Assembly (NCBI GenBank): GCA_015178975.1
Contig: WHVD01000001.1
Coordinates: forward strand, 1,550,001-1,614,000
Length of the DNA: 64,000 nucleotides
Direction of reading: 5' to 3'
Origin: Hysterangium stoloniferum
Taxonomy: Eukaryota; Basidiomycota; Agaricomycetes; Hysterangiales; Hysterangiaceae
Shown here one piece after another: positions 25,441 through 36,649 of this stretch. The translations under genes and the position numbers were made by a program. The notes beneath the pieces are model-generated. The model ran no database searches. It had not been told where the DNA came from and saw only the letters and a list, made by a program, of their open reading frames with translations. Position 1 is the stretch's first letter. Each line of letters starts with the position of its first letter.

Positions 25441-25926
25441 TTGGTTGAGAGAGATAGATGCGCCGGAGCCCGTGGGCTCTGACTAGTGGGAGCGATGTGA
25501 ATCAAGCAAGGGTTTAGAGCGGAAAATGTTATTAGATTACTGGGGGGAATCTAAGCTAATTTTCTGACTGGATTGCATGTACAACATCTGCCAGTTTATA
25601 TAGACCGTGGAATGCATGACATACCAAATCCAGTAATGACGAAATGAAACTAACAAAACATAAAATGGGAATAGTAAACACCAAATTGGTGTTAGGAACG
25701 GGACGGAACAGAGCGGAGTCTGAATCATGACAAAGCATAACCCATAACGGGAAACAGAGCGGGAGCGGAGTCCTAAATTGTGACAGGTCATTTGACTAAA
25801 ACGGGAATGGGGCTCGATTAGAGTGGTGATGGGATTCTAAGTGGGATCCGGTGACTGATGCGTGGGACGAAGACGGACATAGACAGAGACGGAGTCCGGG
25901 GGAAGTCCGGTGACTGATATGTGTCG

Positions 25927-26383
25927 TAATGAGGTCGAATGTAATGAGGTCGAATGTAATGAGGTCGAATGTAATGAGGTCGAATGTAATGAGGTCGAAT
26001 GTAATGAGGTCGAATGTAATGAGGTCGAATGTAATGAGGTCGAATGTAATGAGGTCGAATGTAATGAGGTCGAATGTAATGAGGTCGAATGTAATGAGGT
26101 CGAATGTAATGAGGTCGAATGTAATGAGGTCGAATGTAATGAGGTCGAATGTAATGAGGTCGAATGTAATGAGGTCGAATGTAATGAGGTCGAATGTAAT
26201 GAGGTCGAATGTAATGAGGTCGAATGTAATGAGGTCGAATGTAATGAGGTCGAATGTAATGAGGTCGAATGTAATGAGGTCGAATGTAATGAGGTCGAAT
26301 GTAATGAGGTCGAATGTAATGAGGTCGAATGTAATGAGGTCGAATGTAATGAGGTCGAATGTAATGAGGTCGAATGTAATGAG
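25927..26383. repeat. Perfect 15-bp tandem array, about 30 copies
   Basis: The unit TAATGAGGTCGAATG repeats without a single mismatch for 457 bp (about 30.5 units), then decays over one or two units (GAGTCTCGATG, then GTAATGGAGTCC). Because 15 is divisible by 3, several frames on both strands stay open and mimic pentapeptide-repeat proteins (NEVEC, MRSNV, LITFD); these are artefacts. The array lies inside LTR F. Confidence 0.97.
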
Positions 26384-26575
26384 TCTCGATGTAATGGAGT
26401 CCGGGTGGGAAATCCTATAAACAGACAATCGGTGCTTGTAGCACGTGGGGGGTGTACGGGTTAGTGCCCGGAGTCCGGCGGGATTGTCCGGTCGTAACAC
26501 CCGCTGTAGTTGTAGTTACTAGGCAATCAGAATATCGACTCAGAATACCCTCTTACACCTCCAGTAGTGTCATAC

Positions 26576-27140
26576 TGTTACGACCCGTTCCCGGATGTTT
26601 CAATATCCGACTTCCGATCCCCGACTTCCGACTTTCGACCTCTGACTATGGAACATCAAAGTTACCGTATCATCCGCATTCTTCCCTTGTTCCGCATTTG
26701 GTAATTTGTCCGTTGACAAGTATTCACTCATTTGTTTGTTATATTCCCGTTACGGAATATTGCCTCCCTAATATGTCTTATTGTATTTCCGTTTTAAGAA
26801 CACTTCCGTTTCTGTCCTATTATGGTCTTAGTTTGTAGTACAATAACGAGCAGACTTATATTAGTTTCCACGAATTTGTACTTTACCTTAGATCTGATAT
26901 CGACTTAGTTTCTTATTCCTCCTCCCGTCTTTCTGTACGCTCGATATTTGGAACTCTTCGGAACTCTGAATATCCGTATCTTCCATCATAAGTCTCACCT
27001 CCGAAATTAAGGACATTGAGCGTTTGTGTAGAGGCGCAGCACATAAGCTGAAGCCGACGTCCTGACCCTATCTAGTAGTTCCCGACTTCCCGGTGACTTC
27101 CTGATAGTTCCGGAATAAGTTCCCGACACGGCACTTAACA
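26576..27140 (+). repeat. Chromovirus 5' LTR
   Basis: 565 bp, TGTTACGACCCG to GGCACTTAACA, with the shared LTR box at 27036-27061. The probable primer-binding site begins right after it, with GTATATCAGA. Confidence 0.97.
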
Positions 27141-27174
27141 GTATATCAGATCTCAACTCTGCGACTCGCTCATC

Positions 27175-28401
27175 ATGGGTCCCAAACGCAAAGCTGCCGA
27201 AGGACCATCCCAACTTCAATCCCCGTTGCAACTTTACACCACTCAACCCGAAACCCCAATTCAGCCGACAACATCAGCTTCAGTCGAAGAAGTTACCGAG
27301 GAGGTTACCAAGGTAACGAAGGATCCCAATGATCCCCACACTTCCGACAACGAGGCAGAAGATCAGCCGGAGACATCGAAAAAGAAATCTTCCGACAAAC
27401 CGACTGAAATGTTGTTTATCAACTCCATTGTGAAATTCGCTGACTATTTGAAATCCGCTGAGGATAGTAAAGAATCATCCCGCACCGGAGTCAAAGAACC
27501 CGAACCTTTTACCGGCAAGGATCTGAAAAAATTGAAGAATTTCCTTCTCCAATGCTGTTTTAGTTTCCGTGATCGACCCAATGCTTTTAAATCCGACAGT
27601 CGAAAAGTCAATTTTGCGCTCTCATATCTCAAGGATACCGCTCAGGATTGGTTTGAACCCGGACTATCTGGAATATCCGACGAGACACCCGTATGGCTCG
27701 ACGACTGGGATGCTTTCATGGAAGAACTGGAAACTAATTTCGGACCTTACGATCAATCCGGCAAAGCAGAAAATGAACTAATGACGCTCAAGATGAAGGA
27801 CAATCAATGAGTTTCCGATTATCTTGTCAAGTTCAATACCCTCGCCGCACGATGTGGATGGGACGATTCCGCCCTCAGGCACCATTTCTATATGGGACTT
27901 CCGTCACACCTTAAAGACGAAATCTGCAAAGATGGAAAGCCGAAAACTCTCCAACTCATGCGGATGAAAGCTCAAACATCCGATGCCCATTATTGGGAAC
28001 GAAAAGCCGAGGTTTCTCGAGAGAACCCGACGGAACGTTCTCAGAACAACAAGGCGTCGACTAGCAAGTCTTCCGGCAACAACTCAGGCAATAATACTGG
28101 CTCTGGCACTAATACTGGCAAATCAAATTCCGACCGGAAGAAAGACAAGAAATCCAACAAGGAGAAACAGTCAACTTCCGACAAACCCAACATTTCCCAT
28201 TTGTTGGGTACCGACGGTAAACTCACCCCGAAGGAGAAACAACGACGTATGGACAACGACCTCTGCCTTTTCTGTGGGAAAGGTGGACACAAGGTTTCCG
28301 ACTGTACCGTTAAATCTAACTCTTCCAAGGCTCGCGCGGCAACTTCCACTACGACTACAACATCTAAGGAAAAACCCGCCACGGAGTCGAAAAAAGAGTA
28401 A
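27175..28401 (+). pseudogene. Chromovirus gag region (fossil)
   Basis: Gag-type coding region: an acidic and Lys-rich N-terminal part, a retrotransposon_gag-like middle with the LKDTAQDWFEP block, a Ser/Asn-rich linker, and a CCHC zinc knuckle of the form C-x2-C-x4-H-x4-C (CLFCGKGGHKVSDC, about 28262-28303). Start chosen at the ATG at 27175, 35 bp after the LTR. Gag would form the particle and bind RNA. Broken; treated as a fossil. Confidence 0.88.
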
Positions 28402-28539
28402 GCAACCCTCCGGAATCTGCACGGACAGAGGGTTGCGTTGACTCTCTCCGTGTTTCCGAGGTTATCCGTCTCAACGCGTCCGCTCTCTCTAACCCCGACT
28501 CATTATTTGTAAAACTCGTTTCTGACTTTCTTGGAAATT

Positions 28540-31500
28540 TAGTGTTCTGAGCTCTGATAGATTCCGGCTCCACACACTGTTTTGTAGATACCACTTTTGC
28601 CATGAAACATAATCTGAAACTCCATTCTGTTCCCGCAATTTCCTTGCATCTGTTTGACGGCACTAGCAATATGGCAATTACCCAAGCCTGCGACATGTCT
28701 ATCCGGTTCCCTTGTGGAACATTCCAGACGGTTACCTTTTTCGGACCACAGTTGGACTCTAGCTGTTCGGTAGTTCTTGGATACAACTGGCTCACCCGAT
28801 ATAATCTGTTGATTGAATGGGTATTGGGCAGTATTAATTTCCGGATTCCCGACACTTCGGTTCCTCCTGCAGCGTCTTTTCCGGCCAACGCCTTTTCGGC
28901 ATCTACGGCACCTCTGGCTTCTACCGAAACCTCCGTGCCTCCAAAAATCTCTCTCATCAACGCTTCGGCATTTGTTAGGGCGAGTAAACTGGACGGTTCG
29001 CAATGTTTTTCGATCAGCTTAAAAGTTGATGAAGCATCTGGACATTTTGTGACTCCAGAATTATCTGAGCTAAAAGCTGACCTGGAAGGAGTTCCCGAAA
29101 AATACCATGATTTCGCAGACATTTTCAGTAAGCAAAAAGCTGACAGGCTTGCACCACATAGGCCTTACGACTTAAAAATCGATATTGAGCCCGGTTCAAA
29201 CCCTCCGTTAGGACCTATTTACCCATTATCCCAATCGGAACTTTCGTTCTATTCGGGAGTTCCTGGATGAACATCTGTCAATAGGTTTTATCCGTCCCTC
29301 AAAGTCTCCGTATGGAGCACCCGTCCTTTTCATCCGAAAGAAGGATGGTTCTCTTCGACTCTGTGTCGATTTCAGAGGATTAAATTCCATCACACGGAAA
29401 GACAAGTACCCACTTCCACTCATTACCGATCTACTCGACGCCCCACGGAAAGCCCGGATTTACACCAAGATAGACCTCAAACACGCCTATCATTTGGTCC
29501 GAATTGCCAAGGGCGACGAATGGAAAACTGCTTTTCAGACTCACTATGGATCCTTTGAATGGTTGGTTATGCCGTTCGGCCTTACCAACGCCCCTTCCGC
29601 TTTTCAACATTTTGTTAATGATATATTTTCCGACATGCTTGACGTATGTGTTATAGTCTATTTGGACGACATTTTGGTATTTTCCGAGGATCCCGCTCTT
29701 CACGACGAACAAGTCTGTGAAGTCTTCCGAAGACTCCGTAAAAACGGTCTTTTCGCCAATGGTAAAAAATGTTATTTCAACATGGATTCTATTGAATACT
29801 TAGGTTTCATCATCGGCCCTGATGGTCTCCATATGGATGAAACCAAGGTTCAAGTTGTCCGTGATTGGCCCGAACCACGGAAAGTCAAGGATATTCAGTC
29901 ATTTTTAGGTTTCGCCAACTTTTACCGTCGTTTTATTCGGAACTACTCGGATATTACAGTACCGCTCACTCGTCTTACCCGTAAAACTCAACCATGGGTC
30001 TTTGACGACAAATGCCGCTCCGCTTTCCAGACTTTAAAAGATGCTTTCACTTCTGCCCCGATCCTTTCCCATTGGAAACCTGATGTTCCGATTATTGTGG
30101 AAACCGATGCTTCCGATTATGCAATTGCCGCGATTCTTTCCATTCAAGATTCCGACGGTGAAATTCATCCGGTCGCATTTCTTTCTCGGACACTTTCAGT
30201 ATCCGAACTCAATTACGACATTCATGATAAGGAACTTTTGGCTATTTTTGAAGCTTTCAAACATTGGCGCCATTATCTCGAAGGTTCCGCAACTCCCGTT
30301 GACGTTGTTACTGATCACAAAAATCTCGAATATTTTTCTACCACTAAACTTTTAACCCACCGGCAGGCCCGCTGGTCCGAATTCCTCTCTGCTTTCAATA
30401 TGATTATCCGTTTCCGACCTGGACGTCTTGGTGGAAAACCAGATGCCATGACTCGACGATGGGACGTCTATCCTAAAGAGGGGGAAAGTAACTACGCTGT
30501 TGTTAATCTGCATAACTTGAAACCGGTTTTTACAATGCAACAACTTTCCGCATCTATCCGAGCAACTTCCCTTTACTATCCAATTATGCGTAGCGTCATG
30601 ATTATGGACATTGAGCAATTACATCAAGATATCCTTTCCGCACTCACTTCCGACCCGGCCCTCAAGCCACATTTAGAAGTTCCCAACAATCCCGACCAAC
30701 CCCGATGGTCACAAGACTCTCAAGGTTTTATCCGTCTCGATGGACGTATCTACGTTCCAGATTCCAACAATCTCCAACTCCGTGTACTTCAGTATAAACA
30801 CGATCATCCAATCTCCGGACATTACGGCATCAACAATACTCTTGGTTTAATCCGTAGAGAATATACTTGGCCCAACCTCCGAGATTTCATAACTCAGTTC
30901 TGTAAGTCATGCACCACCTGCTTACGCTCCAAAACCCAGAGGCATAAGCCGTACGGCCTTCTCAAGCAACTCCCGATACCAGAAAAACCGTGGAATTCAA
31001 TTTCCATGGATTTTATCGAACAACTCCCGACTTCCGAAGGCTTTACATCCATTCTAGTTGTTGTGGACCGATTCTCGAAACAAGGCATTTTCATACCCAC
31101 TCATGATACAATCACGTCCTTACAATTAGCGGAACTTTTCATTATTCACGTATTTTCCAAACACGGAGTTCCATCTCACGTAACTTCCGATCAAGGCTCC
31201 AAGTTCGTTTCCCAATTCTTCCAGGCCCTCAGAAAAGCCCTCGACATGAAACTACACTTCACCTCGGGATATCACCTGGAAGGTGATGGACAAACGGAAT
31301 GCGTTAATCAAACACTGGAACAATATCTCCGCATCTATTGTAATTACCAACAGGACAACTGGAAATCCCTTCTTCCGATCGCGGAATTCGCCTACAATAA
31401 CTCTCCGAATGCAACCACCGGCATATCTCCCTTCTTCACCAATAAAGGCTATAATCCGAATCTCACAGTACATTCCGAACGAGATTTGGCTTCTGTCCGT

Positions 31501-31870
31501 GCTCAAGAATTTATTACTGACCTCGACAAATTACATCAAGAACTTCGGAAAGCTATTTCTTCCGCACAGGAATATTATCAACGTTCCGTGGACAAAAACA
31601 GGATCCCGCCTCCTAATTTTAAAATCGGTGATCAGGTTTTTGTAAAAGCTCAATTCTTCCGTACTACCTGACCTTCTAAAAAACTCGCTGAGAAATTCTT
31701 AGGACCTTTTGAAATTATAGCACAAGCCGGTTCACTTTCATGGACCCTCCGTCTTCCCGACAGTATGCGAGCCACCCCATTTTCCACATTTCCATGTTAG
31801 AACCTTGTGTTCCTAACTCATTCCCGGAACGTATACAACCTCCGTCTCCTCCGGTCATCATTGATGGAGA
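28540..31870 (+). pseudogene. Chromovirus pol region (fossil)
   Basis: Pol-type coding region with domains in family order: aspartic protease (DSGSTHCF near 28560), reverse transcriptase (YLDD near 29656, preceded by the [11 protein letters not shown] block), RNase H (ETDASDYA near 30100), the HHCC zinc domain of integrase (about 30800-30930), and the integrase core with its Asp-Asp-Glu block (31000-31320). Chromoviruses use this set to copy their RNA and insert the DNA. Broken in a few places; treated as a fossil. Confidence 0.9.
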
Positions 31871-32084
31871 ACCCGAATTTGAAGTTTCCGAAATTTTGGA
31901 TTCTAAAATCGACAATCGCCGATGTACTTGTAAATTGCTCTATTTAGTCAAATGGGCAGGTTATGAAGGTACCGACGAGGAAACTTCATGGATATTGGCC
32001 ACGGAACTTGGACATGCTATGGAAATTGTTACTGACTTCCACACGGCTTATCCAGGCAAACCCGGACCTTTATCATCACTTTAA
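31871..32084 (+). pseudogene. Chromodomain at the pol C-terminus (fossil)
   Basis: Reads EFEVSEILDSKI, then YLVKWAGY, then SWILATEL, the three blocks of a chromodomain, ending at 32082-32084. In chromoviruses this module steers integration to histone-marked heterochromatin, which fits the nested position. Part of the broken element. Confidence 0.88.
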
Positions 32085-32169
32085 TCTTTCTGTTCTTTTC
32101 TGTTCAGTTTCCGACACTTCCATTTTCACACTCGTTTTAGGTTTTGCAAGTCAAAAAATATTATTAAAT

Positions 32170-33311
32170 CTATTTCAAAGTCTCTGACACCCCAAAGCCA
32201 CCTTCCGTCCCAACTTCCGGCTCTTCAGCAATTTCCGCACTTTCCACCATATCCTGTACCTCTTCATCTTCACTCTCTGATTCTTCTGGCCCATTTCCTG
32301 ATGCCCACCTTTTTTCAACACTTTCCGCTAATGGATCTTTAGGCTTTTCCCGTGCCTTATCGGAAAACCTCTCGGATACTGCGATTACACCAATGCTAAC
32401 CATTATCTTCTCCAGGAAATTGTTTTGCCTCCGGAAATTCCGGATCAACGAAGGGAAACCTTTCTCCTGGATATCATTATGGCGATCCATTGTATCCCGC
32501 ATTTTCATGACTTCCGTCCCGATAAAAACCAACGCGTCGACGGTTTCCTTGAGAAGCTCAATGCCCATACTATCCGTTTTCGAAGCTTCAGTTTCCGTAG
32601 CTTTGGCCGCTCCTGAACTTCCCGCATCGTTAGCTTTCGGAGTCTTCTCACCTTTCGGAACCCTTTTTGAGGCAAGGGTGCACGGAAGTTTGAGAACCGC
32701 GCAGGGATAACAAGTTCCGCCCCATTTTACCTTCTGCTTCCAACAAGTCATGTTCCGTATGGAACATCGATAACACGGAGTTTCATGGACGACTTCCATT
32801 CGTTCCGGAGCTTTGACCTTTGGTTTCTGTTTCGGAAGTTAATGACTACCGTTTCCTTTACAGATGCACTCACTTTAGGACTCGAAGGTCCAGCTTTGCC
32901 CTCTACTTCCACCTCCACGGCTTTTCGCTGCATCAATAGTTATTGGTTGGAATCACGGAATGTATGGGTCAAACCTACCTTTCCTTCCCTTATCTCCTTC
33001 AGTTTTTCTGCCATCTCCGACTCCCGCTGTAATTTTTCCACCTCCTCTTTCTTTTTCTGCGCCTCCACCATTTTCCGTATCCATGCTTCTTTTTCCGCCT
33101 TTGCCCGCTCCAATTCCCACTTTTCCACCTCCTCCGCATCCTTCAACTCCTGCATCAATGCTCTTTCCTCCTCCTCCTGTCGTCGCTTCAACTCCTCCAT
33201 TTTCTGGTGTTTTTGTTGAAGTTCTGCGACCTTCGACATCTTTTGAAGTACGGATATTTCGGTATCTGAGTCTTCCGGGGTAGTGATGAACAACGGCCGA
33301 CGAATGGACAT
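32170..33311 (-). pseudogene. Antisense accessory coding region of the chromovirus (coiled coil and Cys6 cluster)
   Basis: Open minus-strand stretches between the chromodomain and the 3' LTR, opposite to gag-pol. The piece from 33311 to 32940 begins MSIRRPLFITTPEDSDTEI and is then almost all charged heptads of Glu, Lys and Arg (a coiled coil of about 85 residues). The piece from 32799 to 32170 has six cysteines spaced C-x2-C-x6-C-x10-C-x2-C-x6-C, the spacing of fungal Zn2Cys6 clusters but with few basic residues between Cys2 and Cys3, then a Lys/Ser-rich linker and an acidic tail. Codon use looks protein-like. It is broken now. Whether it is one gene or two, and its function, are unknown. Its position inside both LTRs shows it moved with the element. 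Confidence 0.7.
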
Positions 33312-33482
33312 ACAAGTTGTGGTTGAAGAAACAAAAACGTTAATTCGAATATTTGGAGGTTTTTATACTCAGAATCACAGCCGAAACTCTCACCTCCATA
33401 TTTGCATAAATTTCACGACACATAACAATCAGCCGTCGCTTCAAACACTTAGTACCTAATCGCCTCTATGGGATTTCGGCCT

Positions 33483-33495
33483 AACAGGGGGGTAC
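33483..33495 (+). promoter_or_regulatory. Polypurine tract of the chromovirus
   Basis: The run ACAGGGGGGTA lies immediately before the 3' LTR, where plus-strand DNA synthesis is normally primed. Confidence 0.75.
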
Positions 33496-34060
33496 TGTTA
33501 CGACCCGTTCCCGGATGTTTCAATATCCGACTTCCGATCCCCGACTTCCGACTTTCGACCTCCGACTACGGAACATCAAAGTTACCGTATCATCCGCATT
33601 CTTCCCTTGTTCTGCATTTGGTAATTTGTCCGTTGACAAGTATTCACTCGTTTGTTTGTTATATTCCCGTTACGGAATATTGCCTCCCTAATATGTCTTA
33701 TTGTATTTCCGTTTTAAGAACACTTCCGTTTCCGTCTTATTATGGTCTTAGTTTGTAGTACAATAACAAGCAGACTTATATTAGTTTCCGCGAATTTGTA
33801 CTTTACCTTAGATCTGATATCAACTTAGTTTCTTATTCCTCCTCCCGTCTTTCTGTACGCTCGATATTTGGAACTCTTCGGAACTCTGAATATCCGTATA
33901 TTCCATCATAAGTCTCACCTCCGAAATTAAGGACATTGAGCGTTTGCATAGAGGCGCAGCACATAAGCTGAAGCCGACGTCCTGACCCTATCTAGTAGTT
34001 CCTGACTTCCCGGTGACTTCCTGATAGTTCTGGAATAAGTTCCCGACACGGCACTTAACA
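33496..34060 (+). repeat. Chromovirus 3' LTR
   Basis: 565 bp, same ends as the 5' LTR, shared box at 33956-33981. About 97.5% identical to the 5' LTR. Confidence 0.97.
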
Positions 34061-34815
34061 CATACTAAGTATCCCGCTATCCGCCTTCACATGTGCTCAC
34101 CCACTCTAGGTCCCCGACCCCTCGGCCCGACACTCGACTCATCCTTTGGTTCTGATCAGCAGCTCACCGAGAGGTATTCATTAGGACTAGTCTTCGCCCG
34201 CCCAAAATTTAAGGACACCCGACTGTTAGTTGCGAGGGCACAGCACATAAGCTGAAGCTAAGTCCTTATGATCGGTCCCCATCAGCCTACTGACATTAGT
34301 CAGTTTTCAGTTCTTAACACTGAGCCCCATTCCCATTATGGTCAAATAACCTGTCATGTTTTGCACCCTGCTCCCATTCTGTTCTGTCCCTAATGCCTAG
34401 TTTGGTGTTTACTTGTCTCATTTCATGATTACTTGCTTTGATCTTTATTATTACTGGATTTGGTATTGCACAGTCTATATAGTCTAGCTAATGTTGTACA
34501 TACAATCCAGTCAGAAAATCAACTTAGTTCTCCCCCAGTAACTTAGTATATATTCCACTCTATCCCCATCTAAACACAATGCTATCGACCTCATTGGAGC
34601 CCATAGGCTTTCCAACTGGCCTCCTGACCTATCAACTGTTCAAGCTATTGACCTATGTATCAACTACTCCCAGACTCCCTGGGTTTTCTGTCCGCCTGTT
34701 TTAAATTGGACACCATGACCTCACAAGAGTGCAGCCTATAAGCTCAAGCCAAGTCCTACCAGATTATCCACAGGTTTCTCTGGAAACCCTCCATGAGCCT
34801 GCATGTCCCTTAACA

Positions 34816-35840
34816 ATCGTTCTGCTTTCAATTACAGTAGATGTCAAATATAATGATATTTTACCTCAATACATTTCATCCATTGTAAACATGTTGATTG
34901 TAAGTGAATGCTATGTGCCTTGATTATCTTCAAAAACAGTCATCAGCTCTTCATCTATTATATTGAGTTCTTCCAAGAAGTGCCTCATCTGCATGATTTT
35001 GTGAGCTGCTTCTGAAAGTGCAATATATTCTGCTTATATAGATAAAAGTGCAACTTTTGTCTACTTTCTCAAGGGCCAAGATATAAGTCCTGAGCTGAGG
35101 AAAATGGCATAGCATTCCATGAATTGTCTGTCCTCAGTATCATCTGCAAAATCTGCATCAAATACCTGTGCAAACATAGTTCAAAATTTCAGGTGGTGTA
35201 CAGATTTTTTAGAACACATTTGGCTAAGTTCTAATGTGTTTGTGCTGGATTGGATGAATCCTGAGATGATTTGTTGACAGAATATGAGATACAATCTGGT
35301 CATGTTACAATGGATGTGAACATGAGGCTCCCAATGAGCTCTCAATATGGTAATTTCACTATTTCTTCTTTCTTTCTTTATTTCTGGTTGCAGGATAGAA
35401 TTGAAATTGATTCTGAGGATAATTGGGGACTGAGTTGGTTTTGAATTATGTACATTAAACTTCTTTGCAATTCAATATAATCTTTCTAAGATATGAGTAT
35501 GGATTTTGATTCAGTGTCACATCAGATAAAATCTCTAAAATCCAGTGGGCTTTTGCCTTGATACACCTAACTGTTTGCTAAATGACTTTCTAGATCTAGA
35601 AGACATTTTTCATCTCCCACTGATGTTGTATCATTGACCTAAAATGTGACCACAGCCCAACTGTCATCATTCCATGTTTTGAAAAATATGGCATTATCAA
35701 ATTGGAATATATCCAGTTGAGTTCTTTAACCATAAAATTGTATAATGTTTTCCTTCACTCATTTCCTCCTTGTCTTGTCCCATATGATGCCTTCAACAGT
35801 GGTAGCAACAAATGTTCTCTCCCACATTCTTCAAACTGAG
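34816..35840 (-). mobile_element. Copia-type pol (RT to RNase H), fossil
   Basis: On the minus strand, around 35650-35830, reverse-transcriptase blocks of the Ty1/copia kind (TRQGGNEW, NFMVKEL) appear. Around 34850-35050 RNase H blocks follow (SEAAHKIMQMRHFLEEL, FEDNQG). It continues at 24226-24575 on the other side of the big nested insertion. Heavily broken and CpG-poor; old. Confidence 0.75.
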
Positions 35841-36356
35841 CATGAGGGCAAGGTGGGAGTATGAGGGTGAGGTGGGAGCATGAGTGTGAGGTGGGAATTA
35901 TTGTACTACTAATCTGGCAAGATAAAAAGACAAAATGGGTGAATAAGAAACAAGGCAGGGTTGTATTATAATGAAAAAGGGAGGTGGATGTGAGGCACTG
36001 GAAGTGCAGGAGCTCAGACATAGACATGGACATGAATGAGCAAATGTAAATTTCACCAGTGTGCACTATGGACCCACAACAATATACAAGTTGTAGTTAA
36101 TGTGTAGAGTCACTAAATCTAACACTCCCACCTGATGAGACCCATATCTAAGTAATAACTCCCACCTGAAAAAAAATAATCAAATCCTAATAAGAACTTT
36201 AGGGGGACTGGAAGAAGGAGATAATGGTAGTAGTAAAGACCTGTATGAATATTTATTAACAATGGTGGAAGATAAAACTTGTTCTGTTTGATGAGCAGTG
36301 TTGGTAGAGGACGATGAAAAATATGGTGGCTTTGGAGGACCACTTATGACCCATTC
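35841..36356 (-). mobile_element. LTR-like stretch with purine tract, probably copia-type
   Basis: Three tandem copies of a ~19-bp GAGGGTGAGGTGGGAGTAT-like unit lie at 35845-35900. On the minus strand CAGGTGGGAG directly precedes TGTTAGATTT near 36127, as a polypurine tract precedes an LTR. Ends not defined; identity tentative. Confidence 0.4.
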
Positions 36357-36645
36357 TGTTAAGTGCTGTGTCAGAACCTATTCCAGAACTATTGGAAAGT
36401 CACTGGGAACTCGGAAACTATCAGATAGGGTCAGGACATCAGCTTCAGCTTATGTGCTGCACCTCTACACAAAATGCTCAAGAGTCCTTAATTTCAAAGA
36501 TGGGACTTACACTGGAAGATATGGATATTCAGAGCTCCGAAGAGTTCCAAATATTGAGTGTACAGAAAGATGGAAGTTGGAATAAGAAACTAAGTCGATA
36601 TAAGATTTAAAGTAAAGTACAAATTCATGGAAACTAATATAAGTT
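36357..36645 (-). mobile_element. Truncated old copy of the chromovirus LTR
   Basis: Aligns along its length with the reverse complement of the 3' half of the LTR at 26576-27140, from TGTTAAGTGC through the shared box (36434-36460) to the ACTAATATAAG block. Many CG pairs of the younger LTR are TG or CA here. The 5' half is missing. Confidence 0.85.
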
Positions 36646-36649
36646 TTCT

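Larger units (their letters stand above)
25238..26499 (-). mobile_element. LTR family F with internal 15-bp array
   Basis: 1262 bp, starting TGTTAGGATACAC and ending GTCGTAACA, flanked by CCTGC (25233-25237) and CCCGC (26500-26504), a target duplication with one CpG-type change. The shared box is at 25293-25318 and promoter-like TCTATATAAAC reads on the minus strand near 25600. It is closely related to LTR E but still CpG-rich, so younger. The 15-bp array accounts for its extra length. Confidence 0.9.
26576..34060 (+). mobile_element. Ty3/gypsy chromovirus, full length but broken
   Basis: A 7485-bp element with two 565-bp LTRs and a perfect target duplication CATAC (26571-26575 and 34061-34065). 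Order: LTR, gag, protease, reverse transcriptase, RNase H, integrase, chromodomain, antisense accessory region, polypurine tract, LTR. The LTRs differ at about 14 of 565 positions (2.5%), nearly all CpG-type transitions, so it is moderately young. The coding part is broken in a handful of places (about four). It was inserted into the family C LTR. Confidence 0.97.
24821..34319 (+). mobile_element. LTR family C, split by two later insertions
   Basis: Pieces at 24821-25232, 26505-26570 and 34066-34319 line up in order with the uninterrupted solo LTR at 55171-55914 (reverse strand). It starts TGTTACGACC and ends AGTTCTTAACA. The target duplication CTGAG is perfect (24816-24820 and 34320-34324). 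It was later hit by the LTR at 25238-26499 and by the chromovirus at 26576-34060. Confidence 0.93.
24576..34815 (+). mobile_element. LTR family E, split by nested insertions
   Basis: The outer pieces are 24576-24820 and 34325-34815, together about 736 bp. It starts TGTTAGGACTGG and ends CCCTTAACA, with the shared box at 34731-34756 and a TATA-like CTATATAG near 34473. The flanks are ATTGT (24571-24575) and ATCGT (34816-34820), a 5-bp target duplication differing by one CpG-type transition. It sits inside the copia fossil. CpG-poor and old. Confidence 0.88.

Noticed and set aside
25927-26383. CRISPR array
   Set aside because: Units are contiguous 15-mers with no spacers, in a eukaryotic LTR.
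25796-26500. Long open frames on both strands built of pentapeptide repeats (LITFD, NEVEC, MRSNV)
   Set aside because: They are automatic products of a perfect 15-bp tandem array, whose length is a multiple of three; three frames are open at once and none has flanking gene features.
28364-29122. Long minus-strand open frame opposite the chromovirus protease region
   Set aside because: It is a shadow of the real plus-strand coding sequence; unlike 32170-33311 it sits over recognised pol sequence.
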